Of a stretch of DNA of 64,000 nt, positions 52,172 through 62,600 are shown piece by piece (positions within the stretch are counted from its first letter, which is position 1; every line of letters begins with the position of its first letter). The stretch comes from Chitinophaga sp. HK235 (lineage in GTDB: Bacteria; Bacteroidota; Bacteroidia; Chitinophagales; Chitinophagaceae), in contig NZ_CP073766.1 of NCBI RefSeq assembly GCF_018255755.1, forward strand, positions 1,922,001 through 1,986,000. Direction: 5' to 3'. The notes beneath the pieces were generated by a model. The model was not told the DNA's origin, did not search any database, and saw only the letters and a list, made by a program, of their open reading frames with translations. The position numbers and the translations under genes were made by a program.

Positions 52172-55100
52172 TTAACGGCTGATAATAAATCTGACGTCTT
52201 TACTTTCATTTTCGGCAACTACCCTCAGGATAAAAATGCCGTTATTGGCATTACCCAAAGCAAAACGGTCATCTATCAGGAGTGCCGGGCTATACTGTTG
52301 TTTGGCCAGTATACGTCCGTTCAGGTCAAACACGGATACGATCACCTGCTGTTTGCGGCTCATCTTAATCTGGAACCGGAAGTTACCATCATTAGGATTG
52401 GGTGACAGTATCACGGTATCGATTACACGTATCGGCAGACTGTTGGATGGGCCTGCCAGTGGGTCGTAGTCGCTGATCTGGATGTCTTTGCGCACTTTGT
52501 AACTGCATTCACCGAAGGTGCCCTGCATTTCTACCCAGTAGGTACCCGGGCTGGTGAACTTTATCAGTGGTGTGCCACGGTCGTAGCCCAGCAGGATAGC
52601 CTGCGGGTCGAAGGTCCAGCTGACAAAGTCAGGTGCGGGCAGGCTGATTTCCTTGATCACCAGTGTATCATAGGCGTTTTTGCGGGAAGCCACCAGGAAG
52701 TTGGCATCCGGCTTAACATTACGTTTGGTGATGGAAGTCTGCTGACTGTTGCCGCAGCCGTTCGCATCCTGAACTTTCACGGTATAGGCACCGGCAGTGA
52801 GGTTGCGGAAGGTATTGTCGCTGCTCCAGTTACTGCTGCCCAGTGCATATTGGTAAGGAGTGGTGCCACCTTGTATGGTAGTAGTGATGGTACCATCGTC
52901 TATACCATCGCATATCTGAGAGCCAGTCACGGCCAGCGCCAGTAACGGCGGCTGGGTTACTTCATAGCTGTAAGACTGGCTGCAGCCTTTGCCGTCAGTG
53001 ACTTTTACGCTGTAGCTGCCGGCTTTGAGCTGTGGTGCCTGAGCCCCATTCAGCCCGGCGCTGCTCCACTGGTAACTGTAACTACCATCGCCGCCCGCCG
53101 GTTGTAATATCACTGCACCATTGGACTCACCATTACAGCGTACATTCGTTACCGTAGCGGTGGCTGTTACCGGTGGGAACATGGCCGTTACTGCCGTGGT
53201 TGCCGACGCGGCACAACCGTTCACATCTTTTACCTGAAGGGTATAATCACCGGCCGGCAATGTTGCAAATACACCATTCGGCTGCGGCGCTCCATTGTTG
53301 AGTGTATATTGATAAGGCAATGTACCACCTGCTGCCTGAAGGGTGATTTTTCCGGTAGGATTACCACCACAAGGCAGGTGCGCAATGTCTGAGATCACCA
53401 GCGACAGCGGCGCCGCCGGCTGCTGTAAAACAATATTTTTAGTGATTTCACAACCACGTCCATCCCGGACTTTGATGGTATAGTTGCCGGCGCCTATGTT
53501 TTTATATTGAGCATTATTCGTGTAGGCACCGCCGTTAACACTGTATTGATACCCCTGATAGCTGCCGCCATTGCCACCGCTGGAGGTCAGGTTGATTTCC
53601 CCATCGGTCAGGCCATAGCAGGACACCTGCATACCATGATAATCTGAAGTACTTACTATAGAGGTCAGCCCTGCCGGCGCGGTGATACTTACGAGATCAC
53701 TTTCCGGAGAATAACATCCTGCAGCATCTTTTACACGGACTGTATAATCGCCCGCTCCCAGCGGGGTGTTATTATTAAATGACGTATAGGCGCCACCGTT
53801 CAGGGCGTATTCATTGACAAAACTACCACTGCCGCCATGAGCCTGCACCCGGATGGTTCCTGCCGTACCAAAACAAACGATATCCTGACGGGTGATATTA
53901 TCAATCACGATAGGCGGATTTAAAGTTGCCACCTTCACCGGCAAAGTGATACCGCAGGTATTGGCATCTCTGACCGTAACAATATAATCACCGTTTGTTA
54001 ATCCGCTGAATACAGGGCTGCTTTGCCAATTGGTACCATCAAGGCTGTACTGCAGACTGCCGGTACCACCGTTACCTGCCACCATGATACTGCCTGTGAG
54101 CACGGCTGCGCAGGGTACATCCTGCTTGCTCACCAGCTGCACGCCCAGTGCCTGGGCGGATTCTGTAAAGGTATAGTTCTGTGATACCATACAACCGCGG
54201 CCATCCTGCACCTTCAGGGTATGCTGACCAGCTTTGATACCGGAGAGTAGCGGATTACTGCCAAAAGCACCATTGTCCACCGCATAGGTGTAACCGCTGT
54301 AGGCAGCACCGTTACCGCCTGTAGCTGTTATTTGCGCAGCACCGTTGTTACCTCCTGCGCAGGAAATATTATGACCATTATAGTCTGAAAGTGTTGCCGA
54401 AAAGCTGATGGCAGCAGGTGGAGCTGTCAGCGTGAGTTTATTATTATAGATAAGACTACAACCACGACCATCTGTTACCTTCAACGCATACACGCCGGCA
54501 TCAAGACCCGCACCGCTGCTATAGGAACGGGACGTAGCCCAGTTGTCATTGCTCAGGCTGTATTGATAAGTACCATCTCCTCCGGTTGTACCGAGGACTA
54601 CACCGCCCTGAGTACCGAAACAACGGATATCCGTTACCGTAGTCGTGTTGATATTCAGTGCCGGGTACAGGTAATTAACAACAATCGTGGTGTCTTTCGT
54701 ACAGCCGTTGGCATCTGTAACATGTAGTGCATAAGTACCCTGCGACAGGTTACTGATCACCGGGGTAGCCGTCAGTGTGCCATTGATATATAACTTATAC
54801 GGTGTAGCTCCACCCTGAATATTGGTGGAAATACTACCGGTAGCAAGGCCGTAACAATCAATATCCTGATGTGTGGCATTGATACGCAGGGAAGGCTGCA
54901 CCAGCGTTACGCTGCCGGACACCACACAACCACGGGCATCTTTCACACTGATGTTGTAAGTTCCGGGGCCAAGATTGGAAAATACATTCCCGGATTGATA
55001 AACACCATTATCAAGTTTATATTGATATCCCGTATAGGCACCGCCGTTGCCGCCTGTTGCCAGTACGGTGATTTTACCGTCAGCCGCGCCGTTACAGGAG

Positions 55101-57580
55101 ATATTAAAGCCGTTAAAGGAAGAGAGCTGTGTTGTAAACGCCAGTGCTGTCGCGGGTAGCGTGATCACAGAAGGATCCGGCAGATCCAGCGTACAGCCTT
55201 TACCGTCTTTGATTCTGAAATAATAAGAACCGGACGTATGCAGAGCCGTGCCTGAAGTAAAGGTGGTATAATTCGTACCATCCTGTGTCCAGGCATAGGT
55301 GTAGCTGTTATCACCCCCGCTGGCGGAGATCGTAACTGTAGCGCCATCCGCGAGGCAGACTGCGTCTTTGATGGTCACCCCACCGGATTGCAGGACCGAC
55401 AGCTCAGTGATCGTAACCGTATTTGAAAGTACGGAGCAGTTGGTAGATTTACTATCGGAGACGGTTACACGATAAGTACCCGGAGCAAGTGCATCGATCT
55501 TAGTATCGGTATCAAACCAGAAGGGATCTGTCACCCAAATGCCTCCTTTCAGTTGTTCCCACTTATATTGATAGAAGCCGGAACCACCGGAAACAGTGGC
55601 TTTCACAATACCGTCCCGGGCACCGTTGCAGGTAATCTCTGTTTTCTGAAGATTTACCTGCAGGGGTAATGGTTCTGTGATGGTCACCGTTTGCGTGAGC
55701 ACATCATTACAACCGGGCACGCTGTTTTGTACTTTGATGGTATAACTGCCGGCAGTCAATGCGCTGAAAGTACCGTTGCTGTTGCTGACCGGGCTGACAC
55801 CGGATTTTGTGAGGGTGAAGATATAGCCACCGGAGCCGCCGGTAGCAGAATATTGTAAGGCACCGTCGTTGCCCCCGGCGCAGGTTACCATGTTGCGTGC
55901 GTTCATGGAAAGCGTCAGTGGTGCTACCACACTCAGGCTGGCCGGAATACTCCATCCACTGCAGGAAGGGTAATCATTATTAAATATCTGTACCGTATAG
56001 TTACCATCACTCAGGCCACTGAAGGTGTAGTTACGCGAAGTTACTGCCCCGCTTTGTTGTACCAGAGAACCATCCTTATACAGCTTGAACTGGTAGCTGG
56101 CAACAGCCGGACTGCCCACATCGGCCACCACGGCAATGGAACCATTGCCCGGACTGGCACAGGAAGGATCTGTAGGAAACACGGCTCCTTTTATCTGTTG
56201 TGGTTCATTCACGTGTACCGGTACTATCACGTTGGGAGAACACGCATTATCCTCTACTGTCACGGAGTAGTCGCCGCCGGACAGGTTGTTCCAGGTCATG
56301 GAATTGCCGGCGGCCTGTTGTTTTGCAGACACGATAGTACCGCCTTTTACCAGGGTAAAGAAATAGCCATTAGTGGCACCATTACCGCCTGCTGCTGTGA
56401 CAGTGATTTTACCATCATTGGCACCAAAGCAGGAAACATTTGCAGATCCTGCTATATCCTGGGTAGCAGTAAGCGGGTCCAGTTCTGTCATTTCCACCTG
56501 AATAGGGCTGTAACAGTTGCCCGCTGTACCGGAAGGATTAATCACCCACAGGGTGTAATTCCCTTTTCGTACGTTGCTGACTGTTATACCACCGGAAACG
56601 GGAATATTCTGAGGACTCCAGTCAATAATATCACCACAGGAAGAAGGAGCGCCGCTTGCCAGGTCGGGATTACAGGGAGCCGTGACATTACCCGGGCGTA
56701 ACAACCAGCGTATAGTGGTGAAGCCACTGGTGATCGCACTTCTGGGAATAAAAATTTCACCGGTGGCTTTTCCAACGCAGGAAGGCTTCTTCTGTATCTT
56801 TGATTCATCTATCTTGGGTGCCGCAGGAAGGAAAACATACACATCTGATACCGGAGAATAGGGTGAATAATAGACCTGGTCAGCATAGGTGGCTATTATC
56901 CTGCAACGAAAGGTGGCATTTACTTTTCCACTCTTCACTTCAGGAATATTATTTCCAGCTGTAAACGAGAGGCCCCAGTCAGCGTCCTGGCCGGGCGTTC
57001 TACTCAACTCTTTCCACGTTTGATTTCCATCCGTACTATACTCCCATGATATTTCCGAGGTAACATAACTATCTGAAAACAGGCGGATATTGTAATTCGT
57101 ATACAGAAAAACTCCCTGGTCAGCACAGGTTTCGGTATTACTGCTGATAGTAGCTTTCAGCGCAGTGGGGGCAATCATCTGGTAAACAAAGCGTCCCTGG
57201 ATAGGCCCGTAAGGATAGACCGGGCCATAAAACTTAATCTTATTAATTATCCCGTCCTTTGTTATGGGATATATACGTATACCCGGTACCGTTCCTATTT
57301 GTGATTCAATGTTGTTATAAAAATTATATAAAAAATAGGCATACCCCATTACCATTGTTTCCCCTACCACCACTTCGTTTTCAGGTGTTGAAAAGGGTTG
57401 GGCGCTCATCGTATAATTGGTTCCACTGGGACTTCTCAGACTAAGGGTTCCCAACTGAGAGGTATATTGACCGGGAACGCCGAAAAAAACAACAGCGCTC
57501 TGCGTCTGCGACAGGCCATTTAATCCTGTTAACAGTAACAGGGCACATAGGATGAAAGAATAACGAAACATAGCACGCAT
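52172..57580 (-). CDS. SprB-repeat surface protein with T9SS type A sorting domain
   Basis: An 1802-residue surface protein. Signal peptide about 1-25 (FRYSFILCALLLLTGLNGLSQ). About 350 residues of N-terminal beta domains are followed by 15 SprB-type repeats of 75-90 residues (encoded roughly 52730-56445). Each has a Cys-x-Gly start (for example ISCNGAADGKITVLATGG), a YxYxL strand and an end like LxAGTYTVxVxDxxGC. After a PKD-like spacer (VSWTFDPQAILLGYD) comes a type A sorting domain: LSPNPNDGNFRFQI, VSVFDLNGRIL, GIFILRVVAENESKDVRFIISR. SprB repeats occur in gliding adhesins; the sorting domain means export by the type IX system and attachment to the surface. It lies 3 nt after the FN3 gene and 34 nt before the toxin-like gene. 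Confidence 0.93.
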   Translation of the reverse strand: MRAMFRYSFILCALLLLTGLNGLSQTQSAVVFFGVPGQYTSQLGTLSLRSPSGTNYTMSAQPFSTPENEVVVGETMVMGYAYFLYNFYNNIESQIGTVPGIRIYPITKDGIINKIKFYGPVYPYGPIQGRFVYQMIAPTALKATISSNTETCADQGVFLYTNYNIRLFSDSYVTSEISWEYSTDGNQTWKELSRTPGQDADWGLSFTAGNNIPEVKSGKVNATFRCRIIATYADQVYYSPYSPVSDVYVFLPAAPKIDESKIQKKPSCVGKATGEIFIPRSAITSGFTTIRWLLRPGNVTAPCNPDLASGAPSSCGDIIDWSPQNIPVSGGITVSNVRKGNYTLWVINPSGTAGNCYSPIQVEMTELDPLTATQDIAGSANVSCFGANDGKITVTAAGGNGATNGYFFTLVKGGTIVSAKQQAAGNSMTWNNLSGGDYSVTVEDNACSPNVIVPVHVNEPQQIKGAVFPTDPSCASPGNGSIAVVADVGSPAVASYQFKLYKDGSLVQQSGAVTSRNYTFSGLSDGNYTVQIFNNDYPSCSGWSIPASLSVVAPLTLSMNARNMVTCAGGNDGALQYSATGGSGGYIFTLTKSGVSPVSNSNGTFSALTAGSYTIKVQNSVPGCNDVLTQTVTITEPLPLQVNLQKTEITCNGARDGIVKATVSGGSGFYQYKWEQLKGGIWVTDPFWFDTDTKIDALAPGTYRVTVSDSKSTNCSVLSNTVTITELSVLQSGGVTIKDAVCLADGATVTISASGGDNSYTYAWTQDGTNYTTFTSGTALHTSGSYYFRIKDGKGCTLDLPDPSVITLPATALAFTTQLSSFNGFNISCNGAADGKITVLATGGNGGAYTGYQYKLDNGVYQSGNVFSNLGPGTYNISVKDARGCVVSGSVTLVQPSLRINATHQDIDCYGLATGSISTNIQGGATPYKLYINGTLTATPVISNLSQGTYALHVTDANGCTKDTTIVVNYLYPALNINTTTVTDIRCFGTQGGVVLGTTGGDGTYQYSLSNDNWATSRSYSSGAGLDAGVYALKVTDGRGCSLIYNNKLTLTAPPAAISFSATLSDYNGHNISCAGGNNGAAQITATGGNGAAYSGYTYAVDNGAFGSNPLLSGIKAGQHTLKVQDGRGCMVSQNYTFTESAQALGVQLVSKQDVPCAAVLTGSIMVAGNGGTGSLQYSLDGTNWQSSPVFSGLTNGDYIVTVRDANTCGITLPVKVATLNPPIVIDNITRQDIVCFGTAGTIRVQAHGGSGSFVNEYALNGGAYTSFNNNTPLGAGDYTVRVKDAAGCYSPESDLVSITAPAGLTSIVSTSDYHGMQVSCYGLTDGEINLTSSGGNGGSYQGYQYSVNGGAYTNNAQYKNIGAGNYTIKVRDGRGCEITKNIVLQQPAAPLSLVISDIAHLPCGGNPTGKITLQAAGGTLPYQYTLNNGAPQPNGVFATLPAGDYTLQVKDVNGCAASATTAVTAMFPPVTATATVTNVRCNGESNGAVILQPAGGDGSYSYQWSSAGLNGAQAPQLKAGSYSVKVTDGKGCSQSYSYEVTQPPLLALAVTGSQICDGIDDGTITTTIQGGTTPYQYALGSSNWSSDNTFRNLTAGAYTVKVQDANGCGNSQQTSITKRNVKPDANFLVASRKNAYDTLVIKEISLPAPDFVSWTFDPQAILLGYDRGTPLIKFTSPGTYWVEMQGTFGECSYKVRKDIQISDYDPLAGPSNSLPIRVIDTVILSPNPNDGNFRFQIKMSRKQQVIVSVFDLNGRILAKQQYSPALLIDDRFALGNANNGIFILRVVAENESKDVRFIISR

Positions 57581-57583
57581 AGA

Positions 57584-59671
57584 TTAATACTTCACCAATA
57601 TCTCTCTGCTCATCACTGCTTTAGCATCTCCTTTCAGCACAGCGGTTATTTTATATTTATAAATATTACCCAATATGATTTCATCATCCACTGACTGCCT
57701 CGCTGTACCCTCTATCGTACGGTAAAGGATATACGGCGCATCATTTTTTGCACGATAAATATGGTATTGTTTTACATCCGGCTGATCATATTCCCAAGAC
57801 AGCAGTACCTGTTTCTTCTCCATATCCACTATACCTTTCCAGTTCTTCACAGCAGGACGTTTACCAGTTTCAAACCAAACATCTCCGCTGATATCTTTCG
57901 ACTTATTACCGCTATCGTCCCATACCATCAGCTCGTAGAAATAGGTGTCACCCAATACCACAGCCGTATCCAGAAAGGATTCCCGGAGATGGGCAGTATC
58001 CCATGCCCCTACTTCGCGGCGGCTGCTGTCTTTGGCATTGATACGGTACAGCGTGTATTTCACTACATCTTCGCTGGTGCTGTTGTTCCATTGCAACACT
58101 ACGCCGTTTAAACTATCGGAGCGTACAGCCCTGGTAAACACCGGTGTAGAAGGGGCAATAGTATCCGGCCTTTTGAGCGCCAACACCGCCGTATAGGCGG
58201 AGGTGTTATAGTTTTTATCGAGTGCTATTATTTTGTAGAATACTTTGGAAGTGAGGGTATGTAGCGTGATCGTATCCTTAAAAGTGGGCTCAGTAAGGAT
58301 TTCCTGCGTTGCTTCGGTAAACTCTTCTTTAGCGCTGTTGCCCCTGAACACACGATAACCTTTGAGGTCTTTTTCTGTATTGTTATCCCACTTCAGCGTT
58401 ACTACTCCGGTGGAGTCTACGGTACCGGCCAATCCGGTAGGTGCCGCCGGCGGAATGGTATCAATCAGCTGAGCGAAATAAGGGAAGGAATAAATCGCCT
58501 TTCCTCTTTTGGTGATTCCTTTTATCTTGTAATAGTTGGATGCCAGCGGTTTGGGATCAGTAAAACTATATACCGGTGTTTTGTCAGTCTTAAAAGTGGC
58601 TATCGGTAAATAAGGACCACTACCCTTTTCGGAACGGGTGACAATGATAGAAGAAAGATTTTTGGCGAGATCGCCGGGCAACAACCAGCGAAGCTCAATC
58701 TTTTTATTGTCGATAACGATGATGGTGTCCATAATGGGCCTTTCGGACACGGCAGGCACGCCCATGCCCATTACAACCTGTGAGTAGGGACCATATTCAC
58801 CAAAAGGAGTAATCCCTTTTACGCGGTAATAGTATTTCACATCATTGTCCGGCAGTGAATCCTGATAATAGGAAAACCCGGCTGCATCAGGAGCAGTAGG
58901 AACAACGGGCAGATCTGTTACCGGCCGGAATGTTTTGCCATCAGTACCTCTTTCTACCACATACGCAGAATACATGCCTCTGTTGAAGTTGGTGAGCCAG
59001 CCCAATGTAGCGGTACTGTCTGCACAAACGATGGCCAGTTCCGGCGGACGGCCCAGCAGTATGGGTTCATTGAGCGCTGTTACCACAATGGCGGTATCGA
59101 TGATCAGGTTTTTAGGTTGTTGTCCAACACTGATGCGGTAAGCATAGCGTTCACCAGGCCGTACGGTAGTATCTTCCAGAAAAAGGCCGGCACTTCTTGC
59201 CGCGGCCACCGACATATCACAGGCCAGCAGGGCCATGCTCATACGCCAGTCGTTCTGGCTCTGGTTTTCAAACCAGGAGCCGATCCCTTCTTCAGGCTTC
59301 ACTTTCTTAGCTCCTTCTCCATAAATCAGTTCCGCGACCATCGCTATACGGTCATCTTTCTGCGCAGCGGTCTCCATCTGTTTCAGCGTATAAGGCTTCA
59401 ACGGTTGTGGTGTCAGCAGTACCGGTTGCGGATGTGGTACCAGCACCCCGTTGACGGAAGTCGTAAAACGTTCTACCGTGTAGCCGTACTTGTTACCTAT
59501 CTCCCAGGCAATATATCCTGCCGGAGACCAGCGCAGCTGGATCTTTCCGGGCTTGGGATTTGCCAGGCCCACAATACGGTGCTCACTTTGCTGCTGCTGT
59601 GCACTGGCGGTGTGCCGGCCCATCAGCAACAACCCCACAGATAACAACCCGGTAAATAGTATACGGTACAT
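57584..59671 (-). CDS. Exported multi-FN3-domain protein
   Basis: A 695-residue exported protein: signal peptide 1-24 (MYRILFTGLL... ending ASAQ), an N-terminal region of about 200 residues opening RIVGLANPKPGKIQLRWSPAGYIAWEI, then four to five fibronectin type III domains. Landmarks are the repeated core strands VTLKWDNNTEKDLKGYRVFRG, VLQWNNSTSEDVVKYTLYR and VLLSWEYDQPDVKQYHIYR. The N terminus has the same opening (MYRI) as the 1866-residue protein. There is no sorting domain or membrane anchor. It starts 6 nt after the partial gene upstream and ends 3 nt before the SprB-repeat gene, so it must be translated from the same transcript. Probably a structural connector. Confidence 0.9.
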   Translation of the reverse strand: MYRILFTGLLSVGLLLMGRHTASAQQQQSEHRIVGLANPKPGKIQLRWSPAGYIAWEIGNKYGYTVERFTTSVNGVLVPHPQPVLLTPQPLKPYTLKQMETAAQKDDRIAMVAELIYGEGAKKVKPEEGIGSWFENQSQNDWRMSMALLACDMSVAAARSAGLFLEDTTVRPGERYAYRISVGQQPKNLIIDTAIVVTALNEPILLGRPPELAIVCADSTATLGWLTNFNRGMYSAYVVERGTDGKTFRPVTDLPVVPTAPDAAGFSYYQDSLPDNDVKYYYRVKGITPFGEYGPYSQVVMGMGVPAVSERPIMDTIIVIDNKKIELRWLLPGDLAKNLSSIIVTRSEKGSGPYLPIATFKTDKTPVYSFTDPKPLASNYYKIKGITKRGKAIYSFPYFAQLIDTIPPAAPTGLAGTVDSTGVVTLKWDNNTEKDLKGYRVFRGNSAKEEFTEATQEILTEPTFKDTITLHTLTSKVFYKIIALDKNYNTSAYTAVLALKRPDTIAPSTPVFTRAVRSDSLNGVVLQWNNSTSEDVVKYTLYRINAKDSSRREVGAWDTAHLRESFLDTAVVLGDTYFYELMVWDDSGNKSKDISGDVWFETGKRPAVKNWKGIVDMEKKQVLLSWEYDQPDVKQYHIYRAKNDAPYILYRTIEGTARQSVDDEIILGNIYKYKITAVLKGDAKAVMSREILVKY

Positions 59672-59677
59672 TGGATA

Positions 59678-62600
59678 TTATAATTTATAGTAAATGCTTC
59701 GTGTAATCGATGATGTTATATTGTTTTTTCCAGGCAGTCTGTATTGCAGTTCAACCGGATAGAACTGGTTGCCCTGCAGGTCCGGGAAGAGCGATGTCAT
59801 CAGACGGCTGATAGCCGGTGTTGCCTGTCCGCCACTGAGGTAATAACGATTGGCTTTGTTGAGCAACTCATGATAATCATCATTGGCCACAAAAGAAACG
59901 TAATACATAAAGCGGCAGCGGCCTGGTCTGGATGGTGCATACCCATCGTTGATAGCACCATCTTCCAGTTTATAGCTGGCGATATCGTTGTTATACAGCC
60001 GTACAGCATCCAGCGGCGGGATGCCACCGGTGACAGTAAGGTCCCTGGTGATATTGATAGACGGATGGAACGGATAATTGTTGTACAACAGCGGCATCAG
60101 CTGGTTTTGCAGCCATCCGTTGTTGGTGCCGGCTCTCAGCGTGATCATCGGTTTGGTAGAGAAAGTAGCATCCCCTTCGATCTCAAATTTGTCAAAGGTT
60201 TCTTCTGCATCAAAACGTTGTCCGATGACACTGATGTAATTGGTGGCGATATCAAACATATCCCGCGGATCAGAAGTGGCGTTCATTTTCTCCGCAAAAG
60301 TGCCGTAGCGGCTGGTGCGGAAACTATATGCGATCACTTCTTTGGTAGCAGCGGAGGTAGCATTACCTTTCAGCGCTTTCTGGGAGAAAGTGGTGGTATC
60401 TCCCTCTTCACTGATGGTAGTGGTATTTTTGGTCACCACGTTGTTGGCCGCTTTTTCACCGTCCAGTGAGGCACGGGTGATGCTAAATCCGTAGATGGTT
60501 TCCCTGGACAGATTCGCCGGGATATCGAAACCTACTTCCGCAGCATTTTCACTGTAAGACACTGGTACATCCATCGCCTGGCCTTGTGCAGCCGTCATTG
60601 CGGCGGTCACTTTCCATTTTTTACCGGAGCCGTCTACCGGCGCAAAGAGATCGGGCTGACCACGTTTTAATTTGATGTATCCTTTGTTGTACTCTTTTGG
60701 CAACAGGTTATACTGACGACGAACAGGATAAGCATAGGCTACGTTCTCCCATGGAATATAGTCAGGCGCTTCACCGGTAGTGAAAGTAGCAGACTTGGTT
60801 TCATAATCGATGTTATTGCCATTTTTCAGCGCGTCCCAGCTGCTGCCGTTCTGACGATCGATATGTACTTTGGCAGAAGCAGTCAGTTTGCTCAGCGGAG
60901 GCAGGATATCGCGGAGTGTGAGCGACGCGGAAGAGCCGTCGGCAGCCAGTTCTACACTACCTTTGATCTCGTTCTGGTCTTTCATCAGTTTCAGTTCGTC
61001 GAGCTGAATGCGGTAGGTAGCCACTTCATCAAACTCATTCATCATGCTGAAAGATTTTCCTACTGCCATATTGAAGGCCACCTGTGGTGTGGCAAACACA
61101 CTTACATCATTGTTCTGATCGTCCGGTTTGATATCAGAGATCACTACTACGTTGAGTTCTTTGGCCCCTACCAGTTCGCACTGGGAACCTAATTCAATTT
61201 TGATATTGGCGGTTCCTTTGATCAGTCCTCCCAGCACGGCGTATTTTACACCCACCATACCACGGAACCAGCTGGGGTTGGGCAGTTTAGCCTGTAACAA
61301 CACTGCGGCAGAAAGTTTAGCGATGGAGAATCCTCTTTTCTTACCAAATACTTTCACCCGGATACCTACATCTCCTTTTACGAATACATAAGCCTGACCA
61401 GAGGCGTACCAGCCGTTGAAGCCGATCACGCTGTTACTACCTTTACACCTGGCCTCTCCGTAGTTGCGCAACAGGATGTCTGTTCCGGCACCCAGTGCAA
61501 AATCGCCGTACACACCGAAGTCGAATGAGAAGCCCGCACGGAAGTGTGCGCCGAAGCCAAATCCACCGCCTTTGCTCATGGCGTTTTCCATGGCCATGAA
61601 GTTGGTGTTGACACCATCAAACACTTCTTTGACTTCCTGTGGTACGTCTGGCATATCTTCCACCTTGCTGCCCATCATGAAATAGGTCTTTATCTCTGCC
61701 AGTCCGAGGATATTGAGGCCAAACATCTGGGAAGGACGACCGATATAGAACCACCATTCGTTGGGGGCCATATGGAAGGCTGCCTCTCCTACAAGGCCAT
61801 TTTCGTTGATACCACGCAGTACTCCGGCTATATTAATATATGTTTTAAAGCTGGCGTCGTAGGTGCTGTTGACATTGTCATATCTCATTTTAAACTTCAC
61901 CCATACCGGAGCCGACACATCTTCTTTTGCATCTTGTTTGTTGACCGCTTTTTTGGCTACGTGTACCACATATCCTGCACCATCAAACTGGGCGTAGCGG
62001 AAACCACCGTCTGTACCGAACTGTACTTCCAGGGCCACGTTGGCATTAACCACCGTTTCCTGTGCAAAGGCCAGGGATACACCACCGATGAAGCCCAGCC
62101 CTGCATCACGGGTAGGCACATACTGAAATATTTCAGATACATCTTTCATCCCGCCTTTTTTATCAACTGCATCACGGGACTCATAAGGGTCAAAAGAGGA
62201 AGGTCTTTCCATATGATAAGACATACCACCCATCAGGCCGGTGATCTGCAACATCCCTATCGGGATGGTTACGCCGATATAGGCGTCCACGTGCCAGTAG
62301 CGGTAATCATCCTTGGAGCCGAAATAAGCCGTGGCCTTGGCTTTGGGGATAGGGCCGGGAATGGAGAAATCCAGCATGCCTCTGAAACCATTACCATACA
62401 CCGGATGGTTATCGAAGATGGTGAGGATGCCATGCATGGAAAAGGCCATTACTTTTACAGTAAGGTCGATATCATTCACCGTCACCTTATCCAGTTTCCA
62501 GCGGGTCCTTGTTTTCTGTACTACAGCGCCATCTACAGTTACAGACTGTATTTCATCCCGTTGTTCGGCGGTCACTACAAAAGACGTTTTACCACTGAAC

